Assembly: GCF_021698855.1 (NCBI RefSeq)
Contig: NZ_WWFA01000011.1
Coordinates: forward strand, 62,001 to 126,000
Length of the DNA stretch: 64,000 bases
DNA from: Lactobacillus sp. S2-2
GTDB lineage: Bacteria > Bacillota > Bacilli > Lactobacillales > Lactobacillaceae
Direction: 5' to 3'
Positions within the stretch are counted from its first letter, which is position 1; every line of letters starts with the position of its first letter. Positions 50,577-60,179 of the stretch are shown in pieces. The notes beneath the pieces were generated by a model. The model was not told the DNA's origin and searched no databases. It saw only the letters and a program-made list of their open reading frames with translations. The position numbers and the translations under genes are program-made.

Positions 50577-50599
50577 TTAAATTATTTGGAGGAAAAATT

Positions 50600-51883
50600 A
50601 TGAATGAAAATAAAGTTGTTTTAGCATATTCTGGAGGATTAGATACATCAGTTGCAATTGCTTGGTTAAAAGATAAAGGTTATGACGTGATTGCTTGTTG
50701 TATTAATGTTGGTGAAGGTAAAAATTTAACTGAAATTAAAGATAAAGCGATTAAAACAGGTGCAATCAAAGCATATTCATTAGATACTTTAGATGAATTT
50801 GCAAATGATTTCTTATCATATACATTAAAAGCAAATGCAACATATGAAAATTCATATCCATTAATTTCAGCATTATCACGTCCATTAATTAGTAAAAAAT
50901 TAGTTGAAATCGCACATCAAAATAATGCTCAATACATAGCTCATGGTTGTACTGGGAAAGGAAATGATCAAGTTCGTTTTGAAGTAGCAATTAACTCCCT
51001 TGACCCAATGATTAATGTATTAAGTCCTGTTAGAGATTGGCATTGGTCTAGAGAGGAAGAAATTAAATTTGCTAAAGATCATCAAATTGAAATTCCAATT
51101 AATTTAGATTCCCCATATTCAATTGATGAAAATATCTGGGGTCGTGCAAATGAGTGTGGGGTATTAGAGGATCCTTGGAATGAAGCCCCAGAAGATGCAT
51201 TTGCTAACACTAAATCAATTGAAGATGCAAAATATAATGCAGATATTGTTGAAATTGAATTTAAAAATGGAATTCCAATTAAATTAAATGATAATAGTGA
51301 TTCTTTTAAAAATATTATTGAACAATTAAATATACTTGGAGGACAACATGGAATTGGCAGAATTGATCATATTGAAAATCGTTTAGTTGGAATAAAATCA
51401 AGAGAAGTATATGAAGCACCAGGTGCAATGATTTTATTAAAAGCTCATGAAGAATTAGAAAATTTAACTTTAGAAAAAGATCTAGGTCACTTTAAAACAT
51501 CAATTGAAAATAAATTTAGTGAATTAATTTATAACGGGTTATGGTTTTCACCATTAATGAAATCATTGAAGTCATTTATTGATGATAGCCAACAATATGT
51601 AAATGGAGTTATCAAATTAAAATTATATAAGGGTAATATTTGGGTACTAGGTCGTAAATCAGATAATTCTCTTTATGATGAAAACTTAGCTACTTATACC
51701 AGTTCTGATTCATTTGATCAAGAAGCATCCAAAGGATTCATTAAAATTTGGGGATTACCATCTCAAGTATCAAAACAAGTTGAACAAAAAATAAAAGAAA
51801 AGAACTTTTTAAAATCATTAAATCAACAACCATCTAAGGTTAAAGTAGAAAGTGAAAAGGGTGAATTTTATGGCAAACAATAA
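50600..51883 (+). CDS. argG: Argininosuccinate synthase
   Basis: 427 residues. It joins citrulline and aspartate with ATP. The PP-loop [15 protein letters not shown] (9-23), [14 protein letters not shown] and SPVRDW are typical. It is slightly longer than usual, with a basic C-terminal extension (about 395-427) whose coding region overlaps the argH start by 14 bases. ATG 50600 follows TTGGAGGA. Expression is probably set by the upstream leader. Confidence 0.97.
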   Translation: MNENKVVLAYSGGLDTSVAIAWLKDKGYDVIACCINVGEGKNLTEIKDKAIKTGAIKAYSLDTLDEFANDFLSYTLKANATYENSYPLISALSRPLISKKLVEIAHQNNAQYIAHGCTGKGNDQVRFEVAINSLDPMINVLSPVRDWHWSREEEIKFAKDHQIEIPINLDSPYSIDENIWGRANECGVLEDPWNEAPEDAFANTKSIEDAKYNADIVEIEFKNGIPIKLNDNSDSFKNIIEQLNILGGQHGIGRIDHIENRLVGIKSREVYEAPGAMILLKAHEELENLTLEKDLGHFKTSIENKFSELIYNGLWFSPLMKSLKSFIDDSQQYVNGVIKLKLYKGNIWVLGRKSDNSLYDENLATYTSSDSFDQEASKGFIKIWGLPSQVSKQVEQKIKEKNFLKSLNQQPSKVKVESEKGEFYGKQ

Positions 51884-53240
51884 ATTATGGGGTGGACGTT
51901 TTAAAGGACAAAGTAGTCATGAAATGGATGAATTTGCTTCTTCAATTCAATTTGATTATTTAATGTTCAATGAAGATATTCAAGGTTCATTAGCTCACGC
52001 CAAAATGTTAGGAGAAAAAAAGATAGTTAGTCCAAAAGATTATGAATTGATTAGAGATGGATTATTATCTATTCAAGCGGATTATCAAAATGGATCATTA
52101 CAATTTGATTTAGCCAATGAAGATATTCATATGAATATTGAAAAGATTTTAACTGATAAAATCGGTAAAGTAGCAGGTAAATTACATACTGCTCGTTCTA
52201 GAAATGATCAAGTAGCAACCAATTTTCATTTATATTTAAAAAGCAAATTATTGAATGTGGATAAATTATTAGATAACTTAAAAGATGTCTTATTAAAATT
52301 AGCTAACGATAATATTGAAACAATTATGCCAGGATATACACATTTACAACATGCACAACCAATTTCATTTGGTCATCATTTATTAGCTTATTATGAAATG
52401 TTTAATCGAGATCAAGAGAGATTTACATTTAATTTAAAGCATACTGATATTTCTCCTTTAGGAGCTGGGGCAATGGCAGGGACAACTTTTCCAATTGATC
52501 TTTTTTTGACGGCTAAAGAATTAGGTTTTTCTAAAGTGTATAATAATTCAATTGATGCCGTTTCTGATCGTGATTTTGCCTTAGAATTTTTGAGTAATGC
52601 TTCAATCTTGATGATGCATTTATCGAGATTCTGTGAAGAACTTAGTCTTTGGATGAGTTATGAATTTCAATTTATTGAATTGAGTGATACTTATACAACG
52701 GGAAGTTCAATTATGCCTCAGAAAAAAAATCCAGATTTAGTTGAATTGATTAGAGGAAAAACAGGTCGTACTTATGGTGATTTAAATATGTTATTGGTTG
52801 TGATGAAAGGACTTCCACTAGCTTATAACAAAGATTTGCAAGAAGATAAAGAAGGAGTCTTTGATACAGTTAAGACAGTTGAATCATCTTTAAAATTATT
52901 TACTGAAATGATAAGTACAATGAAGGTTAATAAAACTAGAATGTATCAATCAACTTTAAAAGATTTTTCAAACGCTACTGAATTGGCTGATTATCTTGCT
53001 GGTAAAGGAATGCCATTTAGGGATGCACATCAATTAGTTGGTAATTTAGTTTATGAATGTATTCAAAAAAATGTATCTTTACAAAATTTACCAATTGATT
53101 ATTTAAAAAATAAATCAGATTTAATTACAGAAGATGTTTATGATATTTTAAAATCTGAGGCAGCTGTGTCAAGACGTAATTCATATGGTGGAACGGGATT
53201 TGAGCAAGTTAAAAAACAAATTCAAAATAAAAAGAAGTAG
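51870..53240 (+). CDS. argH: Argininosuccinate lyase
   Basis: 456 residues from ATG 51870 (NNKLWGGRF start, Shine-Dalgarno AAAGGGTGA). It splits argininosuccinate to arginine and fumarate. The catalytic loop [12 protein letters not shown] and HLQHAQP are present. It overlaps argG by 14 bases, implying coupled translation. The argCJBDF genes are not in the window, so citrulline may come from elsewhere. Confidence 0.97.
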   Translation: MANNKLWGGRFKGQSSHEMDEFASSIQFDYLMFNEDIQGSLAHAKMLGEKKIVSPKDYELIRDGLLSIQADYQNGSLQFDLANEDIHMNIEKILTDKIGKVAGKLHTARSRNDQVATNFHLYLKSKLLNVDKLLDNLKDVLLKLANDNIETIMPGYTHLQHAQPISFGHHLLAYYEMFNRDQERFTFNLKHTDISPLGAGAMAGTTFPIDLFLTAKELGFSKVYNNSIDAVSDRDFALEFLSNASILMMHLSRFCEELSLWMSYEFQFIELSDTYTTGSSIMPQKKNPDLVELIRGKTGRTYGDLNMLLVVMKGLPLAYNKDLQEDKEGVFDTVKTVESSLKLFTEMISTMKVNKTRMYQSTLKDFSNATELADYLAGKGMPFRDAHQLVGNLVYECIQKNVSLQNLPIDYLKNKSDLITEDVYDILKSEAAVSRRNSYGGTGFEQVKKQIQNKKK

Positions 53241-53258
53241 CATCGCTACTTCTTTTTA
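53229..53258. terminator. Bidirectional terminator after argH
   Basis: AAAAAGAAGTAG/CTACTTCTTTTT with a five-base loop. It spans the argH stop and the stop region of the convergent LEA-like gene. Confidence 0.88.
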
Positions 53259-53548
53259 TTTATGCTTTTTCTAGCCTTATCTGTAAAATCTTTAGCATTA
53301 TCAATTGTTTTATCGGTAATGTCTTTAGTTTTATCTTTAGTTTTTCCAGCAAAGTCACTAATAAAATCTTTTGCTTTTCCACCAAATTCCTTAGTGTTAT
53401 CAATTGTTTTATCAGTAAAATTTTTAGTATTTTCTTTAGCTTTACCAAAATCTTCTTTTGCTTTATCAGTAAACTCTTCTTTAGAAAAATTATCTTTCAA
53501 ATCTTTTGCTTTATTTAAAAATTTATCTTTTTGTTCTTCAAAACTCAT
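53246..53548 (-). CDS. LEA-like (YtxH/LEA_4-type) repetitive hydrophilic protein
   Basis: 100 residues, almost only K, D, E, N, F, T, A and G, with no signal peptide, Cys or Pro. Amphipathic segments such as DKAKEDFGKAKEN recur. TDKTIDN occurs at 45-51 and 78-84, 33 residues apart (three 11-mers); the coding DNA repeats a 17-base block 99 bases apart (53298-53314, 53397-53413). This resembles group 3 late-embryogenesis-abundant proteins, which protect membranes and proteins during drying. Function is inferred from composition. Start behind GGAGGT. Confidence 0.75.
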   Translation of the reverse strand: MSFEEQKDKFLNKAKDLKDNFSKEEFTDKAKEDFGKAKENTKNFTDKTIDNTKEFGGKAKDFISDFAGKTKDKTKDITDKTIDNAKDFTDKARKSINKKK

Positions 53549-53615
53549 AATAAAACCTCCAATTCATAATAATTACATTATATATTTAAATAAATTTATT
53601 TACCAAAATTATGAT

Positions 53616-54716
53616 TTAAATATTTAGAATCTTTATGATGATAATCATTGAAATTATGAAAATAAGATTAATAAAAGAAAAGTAAATTATAAATTTAATA
53701 ATATGTTTATTTTTGTCATAAATAATGATTTGTTTAAGAGCTAATAAATTAGCTAACGATGCTATCAGAGTTCCAAGGCCACCGATTGTAACTGATTGGT
53801 ATAGTAATTCATAATTGTTAGTAAAATTTGAAAGCAAAATAGTAGTTGGAACATTACTGATGACCTGACATAATAACAACCCAGTAGTTTTTAATGCTTG
53901 ATTAGATGTAATTAAATTCTCTAATAAATGTGAAATTAAATTACTATTAGTTAAATTACTGATGGCAATAAAAAATAAGATAAAAGTAACGATTAGCCGA
54001 TAATCAATTTTTTTGAATATTTTGTAATTAATAGTTGAGCTAATTAAAATTGTAAATAATAAACTAAATAAAATAGGAATAATTTTAAAAATGCCTAGTA
54101 ATACAATTAATAAAGTAATTAAACTTAAAAATATTTTTGAATATTTGATTTGGTAGATATTTTTTTCTATGGGTTTAAATTTATTTTGCTTAATTGTAGT
54201 AATTGAAATAATTATTAAAATAAAGCTAATTATTCCAATTGGAATCGATATTTTTAAAAAATTTTGAATAGTTAAATTGTATTTTGAAATTAAAAATATA
54301 TTTTGAGGGTTACCAAAAGGAGTAATTGAACTTCCAAGATTTGCTGCAATTATAATTAGAGTAACGGGGAAATAATATTTAATACCTATTTGATTAAATA
54401 TTTTAATTGCAATTGGAATGATAACTAAAATAGAAACATCATTTGTTAAAATCATTGATCCAAAGAATGAAAGTGTAATTAATAATAAACTTAAGATTTT
54501 CGTGTTGGAAGCATGATTTGATATTCTAATGCTTAAATTATTAAGTATTTGAGTTTCACTAAGTAGTTCTACGCAAATTAATAAAGATGTTAATGAAATA
54601 ATGGTATGCCAATCAATTGATGAAATGGCCGGAGTTCCAAAAAATAAAGTTAAACAAGTGATAATAAGAGTAAACAGTAAAATTTTATCGTTATATAAAT
54701 ATTTAAATAATTTCAT
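53616..54716 (-). CDS. ArsB/NhaD superfamily anion permease-like protein
   Basis: 366 residues with about 10 to 11 membrane helices. SMILTNDVSILVIIPIA and GSSITPFGNPQNIFLIS match the two inward/outward half repeats of the ion transporter (IT) superfamily. Substrate unknown (citrate, arsenite and sodium are all represented in it). Divergent from marR across a palindrome at 54733-54750, so MarR may control it. Confidence 0.85.
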   Translation of the reverse strand: MKLFKYLYNDKILLFTLIITCLTLFFGTPAISSIDWHTIISLTSLLICVELLSETQILNNLSIRISNHASNTKILSLLLITLSFFGSMILTNDVSILVIIPIAIKIFNQIGIKYYFPVTLIIIAANLGSSITPFGNPQNIFLISKYNLTIQNFLKISIPIGIISFILIIISITTIKQNKFKPIEKNIYQIKYSKIFLSLITLLIVLLGIFKIIPILFSLLFTILISSTINYKIFKKIDYRLIVTFILFFIAISNLTNSNLISHLLENLITSNQALKTTGLLLCQVISNVPTTILLSNFTNNYELLYQSVTIGGLGTLIASLANLLALKQIIIYDKNKHIIKFIIYFSFINLIFIISMIIIIKILNI

Positions 54717-54732
54717 AAAAAAGTCCTTCTTT

Positions 54733-54764
54733 TAGTTGCATATGCAACTATTTTTTATTAATAT
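54733..54764 (+). promoter_or_regulatory. Palindromic MarR operator and promoter
   Basis: TAGTTGCATATGCAACTA (54733-54750) is a perfect 18-base palindrome. Its TTGCAT (54736-54741) serves as -35 with TAATAT (54759-54764) as -10 at 17 bases, for the marR gene. MarR proteins usually bind such sites and repress their own operon, so autoregulation is inferred. Confidence 0.7.
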
Positions 54765-54783
54765 AAATAAGTGGAGGATTACA

Positions 54784-55239
54784 ATGACATATAAATCAAT
54801 AAGACAAATCGGAAGTATTTATCGAAGTTTAGAATATATTAGTAATGTTGAATTTAAACAATTTGGTTTAAATAATAATCAATATGTATATTTAGTTAGA
54901 ATAGGTGAAAAGCCTGGAATTATTAGCAACGAGTTATCTAAATTAATTAAGGTTGATAAAACGACGGTATCCAGAAATATTAAAAGATTAATTGAAATGA
55001 AATTCATTACAAGAGTTGATGCTGATGATAATCGAAAAGAGAAAAAATTATTTTTAACAGAAAATGGGAGAGTAGTTTTTAATCGAATTATTTCAGAACA
55101 TGAATATTCAAACCAAAAGATGCTTTCAGGATTAAATGATGATGAAATTAAAACATTTAATCAATTATTACAAAAAGTAGAAAATAATACAGATCAAGAA
55201 TGGGAGAATGTTAAAAATGGAAAAGAAAGAAAATATTAG
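54784..55239 (+). CDS. MarR family transcriptional regulator
   Basis: 151 residues from ATG 54784 (Shine-Dalgarno GTGGAGG). Winged helix with the recognition region LIKVDKTTVSRNIKRLI and wing DADDNRKEKKLFLTENG. It overlaps the following GNAT gene by 23 bases. The ligand is not known. Confidence 0.93.
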   Translation: MTYKSIRQIGSIYRSLEYISNVEFKQFGLNNNQYVYLVRIGEKPGIISNELSKLIKVDKTTVSRNIKRLIEMKFITRVDADDNRKEKKLFLTENGRVVFNRIISEHEYSNQKMLSGLNDDEIKTFNQLLQKVENNTDQEWENVKNGKERKY

Positions 55240-55744
55240 CTTTAAAGCAATGACAAATGATGATTTGAAAGCATTACAAGAAATGAGCATTATCACTTTT
55301 ACGGATACTTATGGTAGTCAAAATACTAAAGAAGATTTAGATGATTTTTTAACTAATGCTTATTCGACTGAAAAATTACAATCAGAGCTTAATAACAAAG
55401 ATAGCTTTTTTTATTTCGGTTTATTAAATGACGAAATTGCAGGATATTTAAAATTAAATGTGAATGAAGCACAATCTGAAGCAATGGGGAATAATACTTT
55501 AGAGGTTGAAAGAATCTATGTTTTACCAGAATTTAAGGGGCGAGGATTAGGTAGAAAATTTTTAGAAAAATCTTTTGATAAAGCTAATCAATTAGGAAAA
55601 ACTAAAATTTGGTTAGGTGTCTGGGAGAAAAATTATCCAGCTTTAAAATTTTATCAACACTTTGATTTTGTAGAAACAAGTTCTCATTTTTTTACAGTTG
55701 GTGATGATCAACAAACTGATCTAATTATGACTAAAGAATTATAA
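55217..55744 (+). CDS. GNAT family N-acetyltransferase (spermidine/protein type)
   Basis: 175 residues. ATG 55217 is preferred over ATG 55208 because GGGAG (55202-55206) lies 10 bases upstream of the former but 1 base from the latter. Acetyl-CoA motif LPEFKGRGLGRKFLEKS and WLGVWEKNYPALKFYQHFDF are typical of this group (PaiA/SpeG-like and others). It is translationally coupled to marR, so its substrate probably relates to the signal MarR senses. Confidence 0.88.
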   Translation: MEKKENISFKAMTNDDLKALQEMSIITFTDTYGSQNTKEDLDDFLTNAYSTEKLQSELNNKDSFFYFGLLNDEIAGYLKLNVNEAQSEAMGNNTLEVERIYVLPEFKGRGLGRKFLEKSFDKANQLGKTKIWLGVWEKNYPALKFYQHFDFVETSSHFFTVGDDQQTDLIMTKEL

Positions 55745-55799
55745 ACTATTATGATATTATTTGTAATACTAAAATAATTAAATTAATGAGGTTATTTAA

Positions 55800-56633
55800 A
55801 TGTTAAACCATAAGCCAAAATTATCATTAGAAATTATGCCAGATATTAATTTTTCTAATCAAATTCTTTTTAATAAAATTCAAGAAATAAATCCAGAATT
55901 TATTTCAATTGCTAGAGGATTTGATGGATCAAATAATATTAACGAATTAATTGATTTTTGTGATGAATTACAAAATGATTATAATTTTAAAGTTTGTACT
56001 CATATTATTGGGAGATATTTAAAAAGAGGTACTGTAAAAAATATTTTACAGCAGTTAAATGAAATTAATGTTTCTAAAATTTTATTATTGCGTGGTGATA
56101 TAAAAGATAATCAAATAAATTTAGGTGATTTTAATTATGCTGATGAATTAATTTCATATACGAAAAAAATTAATTATACATTCGAAATTATTGCTGCTTG
56201 TTATCCAGAAAAACATCCTGAATCAAGTAGTTTAAATGAAGATATTAATCATTTAAAAAATAAAATTAATCAAGGTGTAAATGAGTTAATAACTCAATTT
56301 TTATTTGATAATAATCAACTTTTTTATTTTACTAATAAGTTAAAAGAAAATGATATTGATATACCTATAATTGTTGGTATTATGCCAATTATTAGTTATC
56401 AACAATTAGATAATATGTTATCTTTTAATCAAGTTTCTTTACCTAAAAATTTAAGAATTGAATTAGAAAAAGCTAAAAATAATCCTGAAAAAATTAAAGA
56501 AATTGGAATTAATTATGCGATTAATCAAATAATTAATTTAATTGAAAATGGATTCAAAAATATTCATCTTTATACAATGAATAATGATAAAGTTTTAAAT
56601 GAGATTTGGAATGGAATAAAAAAATATTTTTAA
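55800..56633 (+). CDS. Divergent methylenetetrahydrofolate reductase (MetF) paralogue
   Basis: 277 residues, clearly homologous to the MetF at 59276-60163 along its whole length (shared LLLRGD, ACYPEKHPES, QFLFDN, GIMPIIS, HLYTMNN). It lacks typical elements: FPP after the catalytic Glu is MPD, and the VTLGSGG block is IARGFDG, so the Thr that lines the flavin/folate site is Ala. The Glu (SLEIMP) and Asp (RGD) are kept. It lies immediately upstream of the Met T-box but is not under it. Activity and substrate are uncertain. Confidence 0.83.
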   Translation: MLNHKPKLSLEIMPDINFSNQILFNKIQEINPEFISIARGFDGSNNINELIDFCDELQNDYNFKVCTHIIGRYLKRGTVKNILQQLNEINVSKILLLRGDIKDNQINLGDFNYADELISYTKKINYTFEIIAACYPEKHPESSSLNEDINHLKNKINQGVNELITQFLFDNNQLFYFTNKLKENDIDIPIIVGIMPIISYQQLDNMLSFNQVSLPKNLRIELEKAKNNPEKIKEIGINYAINQIINLIENGFKNIHLYTMNNDKVLNEIWNGIKKYF

Positions 56634-56639
56634 AAACTA

Positions 56640-56980
56640 TTGACAAAAATATTTAAAAGGAATAATATTCATCTCAACATATTTATTGAAAATTGTGATG
56701 AAGAGATGAGTAATAAATTGCAAGTATTACAGAAAGCCGCTGTTGTTGAGATGTGGTATACAAACAATTCATGAAAATGGTCTTGGAGCAATCTTAAACA
56801 GTGAGTTTTTATAAATAAGCTGTTTGCGACTAACAACCGTTATCCTGTTTGAGTATAGCTAGCATTGTGTACTTAATAAGGATTGATGGATAATAGTCAA
56901 TCAAATTAGGGTGGTACCGCGTACCTACTTTTACTTTACGCCCCTAGATAAACTTTATGTTTATCTAGGGGCTTTTTTTT
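56640..56980 (+). promoter_or_regulatory. Methionine T-box leader with promoter and terminator
   Basis: Promoter TTGACA (56640-56645)-17-TAATAT (56663-56668). Stem I is bounded by ATTG (56692-56695) and CAAT (56789-56792). Its specifier loop lies between helices AATTG/CAATT and AAGA/TCTT and holds ATG (56771-56773), a Met codon. The T-box AGGGTGGTACCGCG is at 56908-56921. The terminator is GCCCCTAGATAAAC/GTTTATCTAGGGGC (56940-56953, 56959-56972) plus T8. Uncharged tRNA-Met binding should allow read-through into metE. Confidence 0.95.
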
Positions 56981-57020
56981 ATCCATTTTTAATAAATTAA
57001 TAAATTTAAGGAGAGTTATT

Positions 57021-59286
57021 ATGACAAAAACAATTATTGGATTTCCAAGAATCGGTGAAAATAGGGAGTTAAAATTTGCTATCGAAAATTATTGGAAAAA
57101 TAAAATCACAGAAAGTGAACTTATTGAAAAAGCACATGAAATTAAGGTAAAACATTGGACACAACAAAAGACAAGAGGAATTGATTTAATTCCAGTTGGA
57201 GATTTTTCTTTATTTGATAATTTACTTGATATTTCATTCAAACGCTTTAAACATAATTCCCAAACGTTATAAAGATTTAAACTTATCTAAATTAGATGAA
57301 TATTTTGCTCAAGCAAGAGGTTATCAAGATGACAATCAAACAGTGAGAGCATTACCAATGAAAAAATGGTTCAATACAAATTATCATTATATTGTTCCTG
57401 AATTCAGTAAAGAAACAAAAATTGAAATAACCGGTAAAAAAATAATTAAAGAAATCGATGAAGCAAATGAACTAGGAATTAATTCTAAGGCTGTTTTAAT
57501 TGGTCCTTATACTTTATTAAAACTATCTAGATTTATTGATGGTGCTAAACCAGAAGAATTCATTAATGATCTAGTTAGTGCATATAAAAACTTATTGAGT
57601 GAAATTAAAGATAAGAATGTAACAAGAATTCAAATAGATGAACCTGCATTATCATTTGATTTAACTGAATCAGATAAATCAATTTTTAATCAAATTTATG
57701 ATGATTTATTAAATAATCATAAAAATATAATTTTACAAACTTATTTTGGTGATATTAGAGATATTTATCAAGACGTTATCAAAAAACCGTTTGCTGGGGT
57801 TGGTTTAGATTTTAATGAAGGACAATATAATTATGAATTAATTAAAAAATATTGGTTTCCCGAAGATAAAGAATTATATGCCGGAGTTATTAATGGAAAA
57901 AATATTTGGATAAATAACTATGAAAAAACTATTAACAATTTAAAATCACTTCCAGAAAATATTGATATTATTTTTAATACATCATGTTCATTACTTCATG
58001 TTCCATATTCTTCAAGAAATGAAAATGTATTAGATGCTGATGTAAAACAACACTTATCTTTTGCTATTGAGAAATTGGATGAATTAAATGATTTAGATCA
58101 AATTTTTAATCATAATAATCAGTCATCTTTAAAAAATAATCAAAAATTATTTAAAGAAATTAAACATCCTGAAAATGATAATGTACGAGATCGAATCAGT
58201 AATTTAAGTGGAAAAGATTACACAAGATTACCAGTTAGAAGTGAGCGTGAGGCTATCCAAAAAGACAAATTTAAATTACCACTATTGCCAACTACAACAA
58301 TTGGATCTTTTCCACAAACTAATGATGTAAGAGTTAATCGTCGTAAATTTAAAAATAATCAAATTACTCAAGATGAGTATGATAATTTTAACAAGAAAAA
58401 AATTGAAAGAATTATAAAAATACAAGAAGAATTAGATTTAGATGTTTTAGTTCATGGTGAGTACGAAAGAAATGACATGGTTGAGTATTTTGGTGAAAAA
58501 TTAGATGGATTTATCTTTACGCAAAATGGATGGGTACAATCTTATGGAACAAGAGGCGTTAAACCTCCACTAATCTGGGGAGATGTTAGCCGTAATGAAC
58601 CAATTACTTTAGATAGTTCTGTCTATGCCAATAATTTAACTAAAAAGTTAGTTAAAGGAATGTTAACTGGACCTGTCACAATTTTTAATTGGTCATTTCC
58701 AAGAGAAGATATTAAAAGAGAAGAAACCGTTTCACAAATTTCTTTAGCACTTCAAGATGAAGTATTAGATCTTGAAGCAAATGGAATTAAAATTATTCAA
58801 ATTGATGAACCAGCCTTAAGAGAAAATCTACCTTTAAGAAAAACTGATTGGTTTAGTAAATATCTTGATTGGGCAATTCCAGCATTTAGATTAGTGCATA
58901 GTAAAGTCCAACCAGATACTCAAATTCATACACATATGTGTTATAGCGAATTTGGTGATATTTTAAATGCAATCGATGATTTAGATGCTGATGTGATTTC
59001 ATTTGAAGCATCAAGAGCTGATTTTACCTTAATTAATCAATTGATTGAAGATAAATTTGAAACTGAGGTTGGACCTGGAGTATATGATATTCATTCTCCA
59101 AGAATTCCAACTGAAAAAGAAATTGAACAATTAATTGAAAAATTAGTAAGTAAATTACCAACAGGTAAAATTTGGATTAATCCAGATTGTGGATTAAAAA
59201 CTAGATCAGAGGAAGAATCATTTGAAAGTTTGAGAAATATCGTTGATGCTACCAAAAAAGTTAGGAGTGAATTGCATGGAAATTAA
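57021..59286 (+). pseudogene. metE: Cobalamin-independent methionine synthase, frameshifted
   Basis: MetE transfers a methyl group from methyl-tetrahydrofolate polyglutamate to homocysteine. ATG 57021 starts a good N-terminus (IIGFPRIGENRELKFA), but the frame stops at 57272. The family sequence resumes in the +1 frame (LNIIPKRYKDLN onward) and runs to 59286. Removing one A from AAA at 57240-57242 gives LLDISFNALNIIPKRY, a normal MetE block, and a 754-residue protein, so a one-base insertion is indicated. The zinc ligands (HTHMC, CGLKTR) and IDEPALRE are intact. Real inactivation or sequencing error cannot be told apart here. Confidence 0.9.
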
Positions 59287-60163
59287 CGATTTATTCAAAG
59301 AAAAAACTGTTTTTTCTTTGGAAGTATTCCCACCATCTAAAACTAACTCAATTAATTCAATTATTAAAACTTTAGAAGGATTGAAAGATTTAAAACCTGA
59401 TTTTATTTCTGTGACTTTAGGTTCAGGTGGAGTTAGAAAAGACGAAAAAACAATTGCCGTGGCAGATATTATTCAAAATCATTTAAATATTCCAGCAATT
59501 GCACATGTCCCAGGATTATATAAAAGTCGTAATGAAGTTGATAGTATTATTCAAAATTTAAATAGAATTAATGTTAAAAGTATTCTTGCTTTAAGAGGAG
59601 ATCGAATGGACTCTTTAGAACCAAAAGGAGATTTTTTTCACGCTAATGAATTAATTAGATATGTGCATAAAAGATATCCTGATTTTGATATTTCAAGTGC
59701 TTGTTATCCTGAATGTCATCAAGAATCTACTGGATTTGTTGAAGATATTAACAATTTAAAATTAAAAATTAATGCAGGAAGTAACCATTTAATTAGTCAA
59801 TTATTTTTTGATAATCAACATTTTTATGATTTTCAAGAGAAATTAAAATTATCAGGAATAAATGTACCTTTAGAAGCAGGTATTATGCCATGTATTAATA
59901 AAAAGCAAATTGAAAAAATAGCTGAAGTCTCAGGTGTTCCAGTTCCAGAGAAGTTTCAAAATATGTTAAAAAAATATGAAAATAATAAAGAAGCATTAAA
60001 AGAAGCAGGAATTGCATACGCAGTAGATCAAATTATTGATTTGTTAGCTCATGGAGTTGATGGAATACATTTATATACAATGAATAATCCTGATGTTGCA
60101 AGACGTATCTGGGATGCAACAAAATATGCTTTTAAGGCAAATCAAGTGCAAAAAGTTAAATAA
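59276..60163 (+). CDS. metF: Methylenetetrahydrofolate reductase
   Basis: 295 residues from ATG 59276 (Shine-Dalgarno TTAGGAG), overlapping metE by 11 bases. It reduces methylene- to methyl-tetrahydrofolate, the methyl donor for MetE. Catalytic Glu in SLEVFPP, VTLGSGG, ALRGD and SQLFFDN are all present, unlike in the paralogue at 55800-56633. Confidence 0.96.
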   Translation: MEINDLFKEKTVFSLEVFPPSKTNSINSIIKTLEGLKDLKPDFISVTLGSGGVRKDEKTIAVADIIQNHLNIPAIAHVPGLYKSRNEVDSIIQNLNRINVKSILALRGDRMDSLEPKGDFFHANELIRYVHKRYPDFDISSACYPECHQESTGFVEDINNLKLKINAGSNHLISQLFFDNQHFYDFQEKLKLSGINVPLEAGIMPCINKKQIEKIAEVSGVPVPEKFQNMLKKYENNKEALKEAGIAYAVDQIIDLLAHGVDGIHLYTMNNPDVARRIWDATKYAFKANQVQKVK

Positions 60164-60179
60164 ATTTTAGGAGGTTGTC

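Noticed and set aside
50380-50580. Possible T-box or known riboswitch in the argGH leader
   Set aside because: No AGGGTGGNACCGCG motif, no stem I/specifier arrangement, and no riboswitch consensus I recognise; the peptide-attenuator reading fits better.
53262-53627. 121-codon hydrophobic frame opposite the LEA-like gene
   Set aside because: It is the antisense of a repetitive K/D-rich gene, which automatically gives Leu/Phe/Ser-rich sequence; the - strand frame has the Shine-Dalgarno and sensible repeats.
56751-56753. ATG at 56751 as the T-box specifier
   Set aside because: It falls in the distal part of stem I. ATG 56771-56773 lies in the internal loop between helices AATTG/CAATT and AAGA/TCTT, the correct place for a specifier.
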